DNA from: Terribium retamae | GTDB lineage: Bacteria; Pseudomonadota; Alphaproteobacteria; Rhizobiales; Rhizobiaceae | Assembly: GCF_022347545.1 (NCBI RefSeq) | Contig: NZ_JAKREW010000002.1 | Coordinates: 186,001-250,000, forward strand | Reading direction: 5' to 3' | DNA: 64,000 nucleotides | Shown: positions 1 through 8,872 of the stretch, in pieces | Layout of the letters: each line of letters starts with the position of its first letter | How positions within the stretch are numbered: the first letter of the stretch is position 1 | The notes under the pieces: model-generated | The model's database searches: none | What the model was told of the DNA's origin: nothing | Seen by the model: the letters and a program-made list of their open reading frames with translations, nothing else | Position numbers and translations under genes: made by a program

Positions 1-83
1 GACTTGCCTCAGCGTTTCCGTTTTCTCCGGAAGTGTCCCCCACTCTTTTTCAGGCAAATCCGGCGAAACGCGACAAGGGACTT

Positions 84-695
84 CTATTGCGCATGTCTCG
101 CGAGCTTCAGGGCATGATTTCGAATGTCGGCCGGCCAATCCGCCATCTTGCCGGTAAAACTGTCAGCATCGCCGGCAAACAGTGCCCTTGACGCCTCTTC
201 GAATCCGGGCAGATTTCCGGCCATGGCCGAAAGAAATCGGTAGGCCGCTTCGCGCCGCGCGCGCTGGACACTCTCATTGCCCTCGGTGCGGCGAGCAGAA
301 TCGACGAGTCGACGTAGCGCTTGCGAAGCACCGCCCGGCTGCGTCGCAAGCCACTCCCATTGCCGCGGCAATAACGTGACTTCGCGTGCCACCACGCCGA
401 GTTTGGGTCGTCCGCGGCCGCGGGCTCCAGCATCCGGCGCGTCCGCGTTGGACCGATCCTCGGCAAAGGATGTAGCGGGCTCCACCGGTCGAAACCGCTC
501 CGCCAGCCGTGCAACGATCTCGGCGTCTGAACCACGCAGATCGAGGTCGATGACGGCACCGGTTGCGTCATCAAAGACCAGTACATCTCCACCATGAAGC
601 GCATTAACGGCCAGCGCCACGTCGACAAGCGGTCCGCTGGCAACGAGGCGCCCGCCCTGAAACGCGGCACAGGCGGCAGTCAACGATAGAGGCAT
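84..695 (-). CDS. DUF2239 family protein
   Basis: Protein of 203 residues of a conserved family without assigned function. The recognisable block runs from about residue 93 (GRGRPKLG, an AT-hook-like basic stretch) through TLLPRQWEWLATQPGG near 107-122 to a helical C-terminus. The AT-hook-like run suggests contact with nucleic acid, but that is inference. I chose the ATG at 695 because AAAGGAGAG lies six bases upstream; two upstream in-frame starts have no comparable ribosome site. It diverges from a GIY-YIG gene, and the palindromic promoter core between them probably controls both. Family call is fairly sure, function unknown. Confidence 0.8.
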   Translation of the reverse strand: MPLSLTAACAAFQGGRLVASGPLVDVALAVNALHGGDVLVFDDATGAVIDLDLRGSDAEIVARLAERFRPVEPATSFAEDRSNADAPDAGARGRGRPKLGVVAREVTLLPRQWEWLATQPGGASQALRRLVDSARRTEGNESVQRARREAAYRFLSAMAGNLPGFEEASRALFAGDADSFTGKMADWPADIRNHALKLARHAQ

Positions 696-737
696 CGAAC
701 TCTCCTTTGCCTGTTTCATGCACCGTTTGCGCCACGC

Positions 738-766
738 TGTCAAATATTACCCGGGTATAATTGACA
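738..766. promoter_or_regulatory. Palindromic divergent promoter/operator core
   Basis: A 29-nt imperfect palindrome is centred on CCCGGG with TGTCAA at 738-743 and TTGACA at 761-766. Each arm, read outward, is a perfect TTGACA -35 hexamer, one pointing to the DUF2239 gene and one to the GIY-YIG gene. The distances to the two start codons are nearly equal (43 and 45 nt). A repressor bound at the centre could close both promoters. No regulator gene adjoins, so the binding protein is unknown. Confidence 0.55.
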
Positions 767-810
767 GGAGCGGGCCATACTCTTACATGCGGCTTCGAAA
801 GGTTTTGATC

Positions 811-1140
811 ATGGGCAACATCGACAAGAAAGCTGCCATCGCAGCCTACAAGAAACGAGAGGCACCGGCGGGCATCTACGCACTGACCTGTGCTGAAACA
901 GGGCAGCGCTGGATCGGCCATTCACCGGATCTCGAGGCGATGCCGAACCGACTGTGGTTTACGCTGCGGCTGGGTAGCCATCGTGCCGCCGAGCTGCAGG
1001 CCGTATATAATCGGTACGGTCAGGATGCCATTGACGTCACAGTGCTCGAACGTTTCGACGAGGATGCGCAACCTGAAGGCGCGGCGCTGAAAGAGCGCTT
1101 GGCCCTCTGGCGTGACAAGATGGACGCGTTCCCCGCCTGA
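811..1140 (+). CDS. GIY-YIG nuclease family protein
   Basis: Small single-domain protein of 109 residues. GIY lies at 21-23 and the second motif is degenerate (WIG at 34-36), followed by conserved basic residues near 47-58. GIY-YIG domains cut DNA; small free-standing members are mostly uncharacterised, so the substrate is unknown. The start at 811 follows AAAGG about ten bases upstream; an in-frame ATG at 786 has no ribosome site. It diverges from the DUF2239 gene and shares its promoter core. An intact catalytic centre is likely but not proven, because the tyrosine of the YIG motif is tryptophan. Confidence 0.8.
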   Translation: MGNIDKKAAIAAYKKREAPAGIYALTCAETGQRWIGHSPDLEAMPNRLWFTLRLGSHRAAELQAVYNRYGQDAIDVTVLERFDEDAQPEGAALKERLALWRDKMDAFPA

Positions 1141-1243
1141 GTTTGTCGCGGACTCACTTTCCAGCCTCCGCCGCGCTTGATTTTGAGCCTCCTTGTGCTA
1201 CGGCCCGGGCCATCTTCCTCAGCCCGCAGAAAGGCCGCCCGCC

Positions 1244-2860
1244 ATGGCCGTCGCCGCCAAGAACATTCCCGCACCGGATCTCGTTCCGGTTCGCCGCGCC
1301 CTGCTTTCCGTTTCCGACAAGACCGGTCTGGTCGACTTCGCAGCGGCGCTTGCAAAGGCCGGCGTCGACTTGATTTCGACGGGCGGCACGGCCAAGTCGA
1401 TTGCTGCTGCCGGCATCACGGTGCGTGACGTCTCCGAGCTCACCGGCTTTCCCGAAATCATGGACGGCCGCGTCAAGACATTGCACCCCTCGGTCCATGG
1501 TGCATTGCTCGGCGTACGCGACGATCCCGAACATGTCGCCGCCATGCGCGACCATGCCATCCAGCCGATCGATCTCGTCGTGGTCAATCTTTACCCCTTC
1601 GAACAGGTCCGCGCCTCCGGCGCCGCCTATGCCGCGATCGTGGAGAACATCGACATAGGCGGCCCGGCCATGGTGCGCGCCTCGGCCAAAAACCATGCCT
1701 ATGTCGCCATCGTCACCGAGCCGGAAGACTATGCCGCCGTATTGGAAACGCTCGCCGCCAACGGCGGTGCGCTGCCGCTGGATTTCCGCAAGAAGCTCGC
1801 AGCAAAAGCCTTCGCCCGGACAGCAGCCTACGACGCCGCCATTTCCGGCTGGTTCGCCGACGAATTGAAGATCGAGCAGCCGACCTGGCGCGCCTTCGGC
1901 GGACGTCTGGAAAGCGTCATGCGCTATGGCGAGAACCCGCATCAGTCAGCCGGATTCTATGTCAATGGCGACAGACGGCCGGGTGTTGCCACGGCACGCC
2001 AGCTCCAGGGCAAGCAGCTATCTTACAACAACATCAACGACACCGACGCAGCCTTCGAACTGACCGGCGAGTTCGATCCGGCTCGCACCGCGGCGGTTGC
2101 CATCATCAAGCACGCCAATCCGTGTGGCGTCGCCGAAGGTGCCTCCTTGAAGGAGGCCTATCTCAAGGCGCTGGCCTGCGATCCGGTCTCGGCCTTCGGC
2201 GGCATCGTCGCACTGAACCGCCTGCTCGACGCGGACGCTGCGGAGGAGATCGTCAAGACCTTCACCGAGGTAATCATCGCACCCGAAGCCTCCGAAGAGG
2301 CGGCCGCGATTGTCGCGGCAAAGAAGAACCTGCGCCTGCTGGTCACCGGCGGCCTACCGGATCCACGACAGGCCGGCACAATCGTGAAATCCGTGGCGGG
2401 CGGACTTCTCGTGCAGAACCGCGACAACGCCGTCATCGACGATCTCGACCTCAAGGTCGTCACCAAGCGTGCGCCGAGCGATGCCGAAATGGAAGACCTG
2501 AAATTCGCGTTCCGCATCGCCAAGCACGTCAAGTCCAACGCGATCGTCTACGCCAGGAACCGTGCCACCGTCGGCATCGGCGCTGGCCAGATGAGCCGTG
2601 TCGATTCTTCGCGCATTGCAGCACGCAAGGCGCTCGATGCTGCCGAGGCCGCTGGTCATGCCGAACCGCTGACCAAGGGCTCAGTCGTCGCCTCCGACGC
2701 ATTCTTCCCCTTTGCTGATGGCTTGCTTGCTGCTGTCGAGGCTGGCGCCACGGCAGTCATCCAGCCCGGCGGTTCGATGCGTGACGACGATGTCATCAAG
2801 GCTGCCGACGACCATGGCATTGCGATGGTCTTCACCGGGGTTCGGCATTTCAGGCACTGA
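1244..2860 (+). CDS. purH: Bifunctional AICAR formyltransferase / IMP cyclohydrolase
   Basis: Carries out the last two steps of de novo IMP synthesis in the cytoplasm: formylation of AICAR using 10-formyl-tetrahydrofolate, then ring closure. At 538 residues it has the usual family length. The N-terminal cyclohydrolase domain shows STGGT at 45-49 and GRVKTLHP at 75-82. The formyltransferase domain contains RYGENPHQ near 227-235 and the catalytic Lys-His pair in IKHANPCG near 288-295. I chose ATG 1244, preceded by AAAGG; a TTG 51 bases upstream would only add an unconserved leader. No purine-linked operator is visible in the 103-bp upstream gap. Confidence 0.97.
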   Translation: MAVAAKNIPAPDLVPVRRALLSVSDKTGLVDFAAALAKAGVDLISTGGTAKSIAAAGITVRDVSELTGFPEIMDGRVKTLHPSVHGALLGVRDDPEHVAAMRDHAIQPIDLVVVNLYPFEQVRASGAAYAAIVENIDIGGPAMVRASAKNHAYVAIVTEPEDYAAVLETLAANGGALPLDFRKKLAAKAFARTAAYDAAISGWFADELKIEQPTWRAFGGRLESVMRYGENPHQSAGFYVNGDRRPGVATARQLQGKQLSYNNINDTDAAFELTGEFDPARTAAVAIIKHANPCGVAEGASLKEAYLKALACDPVSAFGGIVALNRLLDADAAEEIVKTFTEVIIAPEASEEAAAIVAAKKNLRLLVTGGLPDPRQAGTIVKSVAGGLLVQNRDNAVIDDLDLKVVTKRAPSDAEMEDLKFAFRIAKHVKSNAIVYARNRATVGIGAGQMSRVDSSRIAARKALDAAEAAGHAEPLTKGSVVASDAFFPFADGLLAAVEAGATAVIQPGGSMRDDDVIKAADDHGIAMVFTGVRHFRH

Positions 2861-2867
2861 CCCTCTT

Positions 2868-2894
2868 CCTTCTCTCCATGAGACTGGGAGAAGG
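2868..2894. terminator. Hairpin between convergent purH and MFS genes
   Basis: CCTTCTCTCC at 2868-2877 pairs with GGGAGAAGG at 2886-2894 around an 8-nt loop, with one bulged base. It lies between two convergent stop codons and could end transcription from both sides. Neither side has a strong T-run, so this is a weak call. Confidence 0.4.
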
Positions 2895-2896
2895 CG

Positions 2897-4300
2897 TCAC
2901 GAAGCGGCGGATGGAAGGCCGGTTCGCTGCTTTGTCTTGTCGGCCGGATAGGGCGTTCCGGCCAGGATCGCCATGCCGCCAAGCAGGAACAGGATGATCA
3001 CCGCCATGCCGAGACGGGGCGAAGCACTGAGCGCGGTCACCGTGGCGATGAGGAATGGTGCCAGGAAGCTGGTCGCACGACCGGCCAACGCGTAGATGCC
3101 GAAATAACGACCGGCTTCCTCTGCCGTCACGCTGCGCGCCATATAGGAGCGGGATGAAGCCTGCACCGGCCCGAACGCCAGACCGATCAGCAGACCGTAG
3201 AGGATGTAAGCCTTCTCGGCCGGCGTACCGAACAAGCCGCCCGTATCAACTCCCGGCATTTGCAGCCAGCCGAACAGCGTATACCCCGGTCCCGTCGAGA
3301 TGATGCCGACGGTGGCGATGAAAAGCAGCACCAGCGCGATCATCACGACCACCTTGGAGCCGAGCGCCGTGTCGAGCCGCGCGGCAACCAGGCAGCCAAG
3401 GATGGCGACGACATTGAGGATGATGCCAAACATGCCGATCTCGGTGATCGACCAGCCGAACATCGCCGCAGCGAAGGCGCCACCAAGAGAGAGCAGCGCG
3501 TTGACGCCATCCTGGTAGATCATGCGAGCCACCAGAAAGCGGAAAATGCCGACGCGCTTGCGCACTTCCGCCAGCGTCGACTTCAATTCGCTCAGGCCTT
3601 GCCGCACCGCCGGCCCGACCGGCATTCCTTTCACCGCATCCGGCGTGAAGAGGAACATCGGCAGGATGAAGACAAGATACCACAATGCCGACAGCGGCCC
3701 GGTGGCGCGCGCATCCTCACCGAGTTTGGGATCAAGACCGAACAGAGGATCAAGCCCGGCGATGGTCTTGCCCGTTTCCGGCGAGCCCGCCAGCATCGTC
3801 ACGACGAATACCAGCGCCACCATGCCGCCGAGATAACCGAGCCCCCAGGCGATGTTGGAGATCTTGCCGATCTCGGCCTTCGGCACCAAGCGCGGCATCA
3901 TCGAGTCGTTGAAGACGGTCGAAAATTCCGCTGCCACCGACGCCAGCGAGAAGAAGAGCACGACTAGGAACAGGTTCGAGCCCGGTGCCGCGAACCATAG
4001 CAGCGACAGGCTGACGATCTTGATTGTCGCGAAGAAGGCGATCCACGGCTTCCGTGGGCCCGTCTGGTCGGCGATCGAGCCGAGGATCGGCGAAAGCACC
4101 GCGATCACCAGGCCCGCCGCTGCCAGCCCATAGCCCCACACCGCCTGGCCCATGGCGGGATCCGCCGAAAGTCGCGAGACGAAATAGGGACCGAAGATGA
4201 AGGTCGTGACGACTGTAAAGAAAGGCTGTGCCGCCCAGTCGAAGAACATCCAGCCCCAGATGCCGCGCCCGGAAGCGCGCTGCATGGTCACGTCGCTCAT
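2897..4300 (-). CDS. MFS transporter, UMF1 (Atg22-like) family
   Basis: Integral inner-membrane carrier of 467 residues with about twelve hydrophobic segments. The N-terminal [14 protein letters not shown] block and the [18 protein letters not shown] loop between segments 2 and 3 are typical of the UMF1/YxiO branch of the major facilitator superfamily. The substrate is unknown; members are usually annotated only as MFS. The start at 4300 has a strong GGAGGACAG ribosome site directly upstream. It is convergent with purH and diverges from the transglutaminase-like gene over a 196-bp gap in which I found no clear operator. Confidence 0.85.
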   Translation of the reverse strand: MSDVTMQRASGRGIWGWMFFDWAAQPFFTVVTTFIFGPYFVSRLSADPAMGQAVWGYGLAAAGLVIAVLSPILGSIADQTGPRKPWIAFFATIKIVSLSLLWFAAPGSNLFLVVLFFSLASVAAEFSTVFNDSMMPRLVPKAEIGKISNIAWGLGYLGGMVALVFVVTMLAGSPETGKTIAGLDPLFGLDPKLGEDARATGPLSALWYLVFILPMFLFTPDAVKGMPVGPAVRQGLSELKSTLAEVRKRVGIFRFLVARMIYQDGVNALLSLGGAFAAAMFGWSITEIGMFGIILNVVAILGCLVAARLDTALGSKVVVMIALVLLFIATVGIISTGPGYTLFGWLQMPGVDTGGLFGTPAEKAYILYGLLIGLAFGPVQASSRSYMARSVTAEEAGRYFGIYALAGRATSFLAPFLIATVTALSASPRLGMAVIILFLLGGMAILAGTPYPADKTKQRTGLPSAAS

Positions 4301-4496
4301 CTGTCCTCCACCGCTTTCGTCCCGTTCGCGGTGGCCCATGTCTGCACGTTTTTAGAGGCACTGCAAAGACCCGATACCCGCTCAGCCTCATGACCTTGCA
4401 CGAGCGCGGCGGTGATGGATCTGCAAACACGATCAAGCGAAGCCGAAAATCCTGCGGCAGAACACTGGGGTAGTCACTCAACCCCAGGAGACGATC

Positions 4497-5429
4497 ATGA
4501 TCGCCGCTTTCATGGCCTCACGCTCGACCAATCCGACGTCCGAAGCCGTTCTCGACTATTATACCCGGCAATCCGCGTTCAGCTCACCTGGCCGCCATGC
4601 AGCCTTGTTCGATGCTTTGCCTTCCGATCCGGCAGGTATTGCCAGGGCGGTTCAGGGCCTGCTCATCTATGAACACGTTGCTGAACCCTTCTATGGCTGC
4701 CCGGTCGACGATGAACGTCGCACTGAAAGCCATATCCGTCCGGTCGAAAAAATCATCGACACCTTGCTGCAGCTCGACAACCGCCCGCTCTCGATCGCCC
4801 GATCGCCGGAACACCGCCTTGTCGGCATCTGCCGGCATTTCATGCTGCTCGCTGTCGCCATCTTCCGCCACCACGGCATTCCCGCGCGCGGCAGGGGCGG
4901 TTTCGGCGCCTATTTCAACCCTGGGAAGTATGAAGACCACTGGGTCTGCGAGTATTGGAAAGCGGGTGAAGGCCGCTGGGCCCTTCTCGACAGCCAGATT
5001 GATGCCGTCTTTGCGCGCAACCTGTCGATCCGCCTCGATCCTCTCGATGTGCCTCAAGATCAGTTCATCCCGTCCCCTGACGCTTGGCGCAAGTGCCGCG
5101 ACGGAGATCTGGATCCGCAACTTTTCGGCATCGAGTTCTCACAGATGCGCGGCTTGTGGTTTGTCGCCGGCAGTCTCGCCCGCGATCTCGCCACCCTGAA
5201 CGGGTGCGAAATCCTGCCCTGGGATGTATGGGGCGCCCAGCCGGCCGTCGATGCCGAGCTTTCAGCGGATGAAATTGCCCTCTTCGATACCATTGCGGTC
5301 CTGACAGCCGATCCGGATTCGAATTTTGATGCCATGCGCCGGCGTTTCGCCAATGATACCAAACTGACCCTGCCGCATTCGGTCTTCAACGCCTTGCGCC
5401 AGCGTCAGGAGGACGTCTTCCAGGCCTGA
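4497..5429 (+). CDS. Transglutaminase-like domain protein
   Basis: A 310-residue soluble protein with a papain-like transglutaminase core. Probable catalytic triad: Cys112 in LVGICRHFMLL, His148 in EDHWVCEYW and Asp165 in WALLDSQ. Such domains in bacteria act as proteases or peptide-modifying enzymes; the substrate here is unknown. No signal peptide is visible, so it is probably cytoplasmic. The ATG at 4497 follows CCAGGAG. Only 10 bp separate it from the AraC-type gene downstream, so the two are probably co-transcribed. Confidence 0.75.
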   Translation: MIAAFMASRSTNPTSEAVLDYYTRQSAFSSPGRHAALFDALPSDPAGIARAVQGLLIYEHVAEPFYGCPVDDERRTESHIRPVEKIIDTLLQLDNRPLSIARSPEHRLVGICRHFMLLAVAIFRHHGIPARGRGGFGAYFNPGKYEDHWVCEYWKAGEGRWALLDSQIDAVFARNLSIRLDPLDVPQDQFIPSPDAWRKCRDGDLDPQLFGIEFSQMRGLWFVAGSLARDLATLNGCEILPWDVWGAQPAVDAELSADEIALFDTIAVLTADPDSNFDAMRRRFANDTKLTLPHSVFNALRQRQEDVFQA

Positions 5430-5439
5430 AAGGCGGATC

Positions 5440-6276
5440 ATGCAGACACCGGTCGAAAAGGCCATCTGGTTCATCGAAAGCCACTTCGCCGGCAACATCA
5501 CGCTCGACGATGTCGCGAAAGTCTGCGACCTCTCACGGTTCCAGATGTCGCGGTTGTTTTCCTATGCCACCGGAAATTCCGTGACCGGCTATATGCGCGG
5601 GCGACGGCTGACCGAGGCCGCTCGCGCGCTGGCCGCGGGTTCTCCCGACATCCTCGCCGTCGCCATCGAGGCCGGCTACGGGTCCCATGAGGCGTTCTCG
5701 CGTGCCTTCCGCGACCAGTTTGGGCTCACACCGACTGAATTGCGCAGCCGCGGCAGTCTTGACGACATCGCGCTGGTCGAGCCGCTGCGCGAGGACCCGA
5801 AAGTCGATGTGCGACTGCCGCCCCCTCGCATCGAAACACCAGGGCCACTGCTGATCGCAGGCCTTGGCCGCCGTTTTTCCTGCGAGGATTTCGCCGGCAT
5901 TCCGGCTCTCTGGCAGCAATTCACGCCATATCTCGGTGCGATGCCTGGCCGGAAGAACTCCGCAGCCTACGGTCTCGTGACGGGAGTCGGCGCAGCCGAC
6001 ACCTATTTTTATCTCGCTGGCGTCGAGGTGCGGGACTTGACCGATCTGGATGGTGGCTTGACTGGCATCCGGCTGCCGGTCCAGCGCTGGGCCGCCTTCC
6101 GCCAGGACGATCACATCACCACCATTTCAGCCACCATCCACGCCATCTTCTCCCGCGCCTTGCCAGAAGCCGGACTGACACCGGGCGATATGCCCGATCT
6201 GATCGAGCGCTATAGCGAGGATTTCGATCCTGTGACGGGTGCGGGCGGCTTCGAGATCTGGGTGCCCGTCAAGTAG
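5440..6276 (+). CDS. AraC family regulator with GyrI-like effector domain
   Basis: A 278-residue transcription factor. The N-terminal 105 residues hold the two helix-turn-helix motifs of the AraC family ([20 protein letters not shown] and the [20 protein letters not shown] region with FGLTPTELR). Residues 120-278 form a GyrI-like small-molecule-binding domain, as in the Rob/BmrR architecture. Regulators of this type sense toxic or amphipathic compounds. It follows the transglutaminase-like gene by 10 bp and its last 8 bp overlap the stop of the convergent dehydrogenase gene. Confidence 0.88.
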   Translation: MQTPVEKAIWFIESHFAGNITLDDVAKVCDLSRFQMSRLFSYATGNSVTGYMRGRRLTEAARALAAGSPDILAVAIEAGYGSHEAFSRAFRDQFGLTPTELRSRGSLDDIALVEPLREDPKVDVRLPPPRIETPGPLLIAGLGRRFSCEDFAGIPALWQQFTPYLGAMPGRKNSAAYGLVTGVGAADTYFYLAGVEVRDLTDLDGGLTGIRLPVQRWAAFRQDDHITTISATIHAIFSRALPEAGLTPGDMPDLIERYSEDFDPVTGAGGFEIWVPVK

Positions 6277-7180
6277 CCCGCACCGCCGCGGTACGCTCCT
6301 CGATCGCGCGGATGACGGCAGCCATGTCGGATTGACCGAGCCCAAGCGCCTCGGTCTCGCCGTAGAGCGCATGACAGACGTCGAGCAGCGGCGACGCGAC
6401 CTGCGCTGCTCGCGCGGCCTCCGCGATAAGCCGGTTGTTCTTGAAGACATCGGTGATTGCGGCCTGGACGGAAAAATCACCGGCAACGAGTTTTGCCGCC
6501 TTGATGCGCGAGACATCGCTCGCCATCGGGCCTGCGTCCAGCACCGCCGTGAGCCGGGCAAGGTCCAGCCCATGCCGCTCCGCGAAATGGACGGACTCGG
6601 CCAGGCCCGTCACCATGGTGATCAGGAATATGTTGACCGCGAGTTTCATCAGAAGGGCGTTGGGCACCGCGCCGCACGCAACCGTATCGCGGCACATCGG
6701 CAGGAGCAGCGGCTGGACCACTTGCATGAGCTGTGCCTCCCCGGCCAGCATTGCCACCAATTGCCCCGCTTCCGCTGGCTTGCGGGAGCCGGAAACCGGT
6801 GCCTCGACATAATGGCCACCGGCGGCCCGGATATCCGCCTCCAGACCACGCGAATAATCTGCCGAAGTCGTGCCCATATGCACGATGATGTGGCCGGCCA
6901 CGTGATCGGCGAAATCCATTTTAGCGCGGGCAAGCACCGCATCGATCGCCTGCTCGGTGGCCAGCATCAGGATGACGATCGTTGTCTTGGCAAAGACCTC
7001 GCCGGGGCTTGTCGCCACGCTCGCGCCAACGGCGCGCAGAGGCTCACTTCGTTCAGCTGAGCGGTTCCACACCAGGAGCGGTGTTCCCGCTCGAGCCATG
7101 TTTAACGCCATCGGCTGCCCCATCACGCCGAGGCCGATAAAGCCGATTTCCCGGCTGCTCTGTTTGTTTGATGCCCGCAT
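6269..7180 (-). CDS. NAD(P)-dependent oxidoreductase, 3-hydroxyisobutyrate dehydrogenase family
   Basis: Cytoplasmic beta-hydroxyacid dehydrogenase of 303 residues. The Rossmann motif GLGVMG is at 16-21, the substrate-binding signature [17 protein letters not shown] at 125-141 and the catalytic lysine is Lys179 in LLMKLAVN. The exact substrate cannot be told from sequence; 3-hydroxyisobutyrate, tartronate semialdehyde and imine substrates are all found in this family. Its ATG shares one base with the stop of the LysE gene (TGATG), so translation is probably coupled. A link to an exported amino-acid-like compound is inferred from that coupling. Confidence 0.87.
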   Translation of the reverse strand: MRASNKQSSREIGFIGLGVMGQPMALNMARAGTPLLVWNRSAERSEPLRAVGASVATSPGEVFAKTTIVILMLATEQAIDAVLARAKMDFADHVAGHIIVHMGTTSADYSRGLEADIRAAGGHYVEAPVSGSRKPAEAGQLVAMLAGEAQLMQVVQPLLLPMCRDTVACGAVPNALLMKLAVNIFLITMVTGLAESVHFAERHGLDLARLTAVLDAGPMASDVSRIKAAKLVAGDFSVQAAITDVFKNNRLIAEAARAAQVASPLLDVCHALYGETEALGLGQSDMAAVIRAIEERTAAVRAT

Positions 7181-7776
7181 CACAACCACACCGGGAGGAT
7201 CGAGAGCGCGAGCAAAATGCCCAGTCCCATATTGACCCAGCGCCATTGTGCTTCGGTCCGTATCAGTCGCGCCATGAGCGTGCCGGCTGTGCACCAGATC
7301 GACACCGAGGCCGTCGCGGCAAAACCGAAGGCGAGCGCCAGCAAGATGCTGAGCCGCGCCGGGCCGCTGGCCAAGGTGGCGAAGGAGGCAGACGCTCCCA
7401 GCGTCATTGCCCAGGCTTTGGGATTGAGCCACAGCAGCCAGACTCCGGCTGTGAAACTGGTCGGCCGCACCAGATCGGCATCGAGACGGGGCTGTCCTGA
7501 ACGACCGACCTTCCAGGCAAGCCACAACAAATAGGCTGAGCCGACCGTTTTCAGGACAAGCTGCAGCGAAGGCATCGCTTCCAGCACTCCGGCCAATCCG
7601 GCTGCTGCGGCCGCGGCCATGCTGGCCAGCCCGGCGGCAATGCCGGCCATCAACGGAATCGAGCGACGAAAGCCGAAATGGGCACCCGAAGCCGTGGCCA
7701 TCGTGGTCGCTCCGCCGGGCGTGACGGACGAGGCCAGCGCAAAGACGACCAGCGGCAGGACGGTTTCGGGCGACAT
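7180..7776 (-). CDS. LysE/RhtB family exporter
   Basis: Inner-membrane protein of 198 residues with about six hydrophobic segments. The conserved start [20 protein letters not shown] and the central [12 protein letters not shown] block are LysE/RhtB hallmarks. Members export amino acids or related compounds by exchange with protons. It diverges from a LysR gene across a 106-bp region containing an inverted repeat and is coupled to the downstream dehydrogenase gene. An effector-induced exporter plus catabolic enzyme is the simplest reading. Confidence 0.85.
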   Translation of the reverse strand: MSPETVLPLVVFALASSVTPGGATTMATASGAHFGFRRSIPLMAGIAAGLASMAAAAAAGLAGVLEAMPSLQLVLKTVGSAYLLWLAWKVGRSGQPRLDADLVRPTSFTAGVWLLWLNPKAWAMTLGASASFATLASGPARLSILLALAFGFAATASVSIWCTAGTLMARLIRTEAQWRWVNMGLGILLALSILPVWL

Positions 7777-7849
7777 GCGTTTCTTCTCCGGACGGAAGCG
7801 ATGGTCTCCTTACCTATCCGCTCTCCGGCCATTAGAGAAACGCATGTTG

Positions 7850-7876
7850 ATTATGAGCTGCATTAGTACTCATAAT
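7850..7876. promoter_or_regulatory. Putative LysR operator
   Basis: ATTATGAG at 7850-7857 and CTCATAAT at 7869-7876 form a perfect 8-bp inverted repeat with an 11-nt spacer, matching the T-N11-A geometry of LysR recognition sites. It sits just before the LysR start and about 75 bp upstream of the divergent LysE start, the usual place for autoregulation and target activation. Confidence 0.6.
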
Positions 7877-7882
7877 GCCAAC

Positions 7883-8752
7883 ATGGCCCGCAATCTCGAC
7901 CTCGCTTTGATCCGAACCTTTCTCGCTGTCGCCGAGCGCGGCAATATGACGGCTGCCGGCAATGCGCTGCACCTCACGCAAAGCGCCGTCAGCCAGCAGA
8001 TCGCACGCCTTGAACAGGCTTTCGGTCATGATCTCTTCTTGCGCGACCGACGAGGCCTCAAGCTCACGAGCGCTGGCGAGCGGCTGCAAGGGAAGGCGAG
8101 GCAACTGCTCGGCCTCAACGACGAGATCTGGGCTGACATGACCACACATCGTGTCGAAGGGCCCGTTCGGCTCGGTGTGCCCTTCGACCTTGCAGGTCCC
8201 CTCATCGCGCCGGTCCTGAAGGGCTTCGCGGACGCCTTTCCGCAGGTTGAGATTTCCCTGCTTTGTGCCGCCTCACCTGATCTCATGCATGCGCTGGCAA
8301 GAGGCGAGATCGATCTGGCTTTGGTCGAGACGCAGCTCGGCGCCTCCGAAGGTGAATGCCTCGCCGTCGACCGCCTTGTCTGGGTCGGCGCCAAGGGTGG
8401 TGTCGCACATCTGAAAACGCCTTTGCCGGTTTCGATGGTGGCCGAAACCTGTGCGTTCAGACCCGCTGTCCTCGCAGCCCTGAACGATCACGGCCGAGAA
8501 TGGCGCACCGTATTCGAGAGCGGTAGCATCGATGCCACGACAGCCACCGTAACGACGGATCTTGCCGTGACGGCCTGGCTTGCATTCACCGTGCCGCCAC
8601 ATCTCGACATTCTGCCCGCGGAAGCCGGCCTGCCGCCTTTGCCGTCCTTCGCGATCAACCTACACCTGCCGAAGCGCGATGCGGCGCCCGCGACCATCGA
8701 ACTGGCCCGCCACATCCGCGACGGGCTCTCGCGGACACGACTGGCAGCTTAG
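7883..8752 (+). CDS. LysR family transcriptional regulator
   Basis: A 289-residue regulator. Residues 3-62 are the winged helix-turn-helix (LALIRTFLAVAERGNMTAAG to LFLRDRRGLKLTSAGE); the rest is a periplasmic-binding-like effector domain. I chose ATG 7883 because the conserved family start (MARNLDLALIRTF) begins there. In-frame ATGs at 7844 and 7853 would place the operator inside the gene; no start has a clear ribosome site. Its likely target is the divergent exporter-dehydrogenase pair. Confidence 0.87.
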   Translation: MARNLDLALIRTFLAVAERGNMTAAGNALHLTQSAVSQQIARLEQAFGHDLFLRDRRGLKLTSAGERLQGKARQLLGLNDEIWADMTTHRVEGPVRLGVPFDLAGPLIAPVLKGFADAFPQVEISLLCAASPDLMHALARGEIDLALVETQLGASEGECLAVDRLVWVGAKGGVAHLKTPLPVSMVAETCAFRPAVLAALNDHGREWRTVFESGSIDATTATVTTDLAVTAWLAFTVPPHLDILPAEAGLPPLPSFAINLHLPKRDAAPATIELARHIRDGLSRTRLAA

Positions 8753-8753
8753 A

Positions 8754-8852
8754 GCAATTCCAGGAAAAGTGTGCTGCGGTTTTCCGCCCGGAATTACGTA
8801 AAGCAAGGAGATAGAGCGTTTCTCCAGTTTCCATGAAATGGAGAAACGCTCC
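8754..8852 (+). repeat. RIME-like intergenic palindromic element, copy 1
   Basis: Two modules. The first runs from GCAATTC (8754) to GGAATTAC and includes GGAAAAGTGTGCTGCGGTTT. The second is a hairpin with GAGCGTTTCTCC at 8814-8825 pairing with GGAGAAACGCTC at 8840-8851. The same two-part element, inverted, lies at 62385-62476 and a decayed copy at 30924-31020. It fills the space between two convergent genes, where its hairpin could also end transcription. Confidence 0.8.
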
Positions 8853-8872
8853 AGAGGAAAGGATCGGAGGCC

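Noticed and set aside
2122-2718. Second open frame overlapping purH
   Set aside because: An Arg-rich shadow in another frame of purH.
3260-3967. Long open frame antisense to the MFS gene
   Set aside because: Composition (His/Arg/Asp-rich) and lack of start signals mark it as an antisense shadow.
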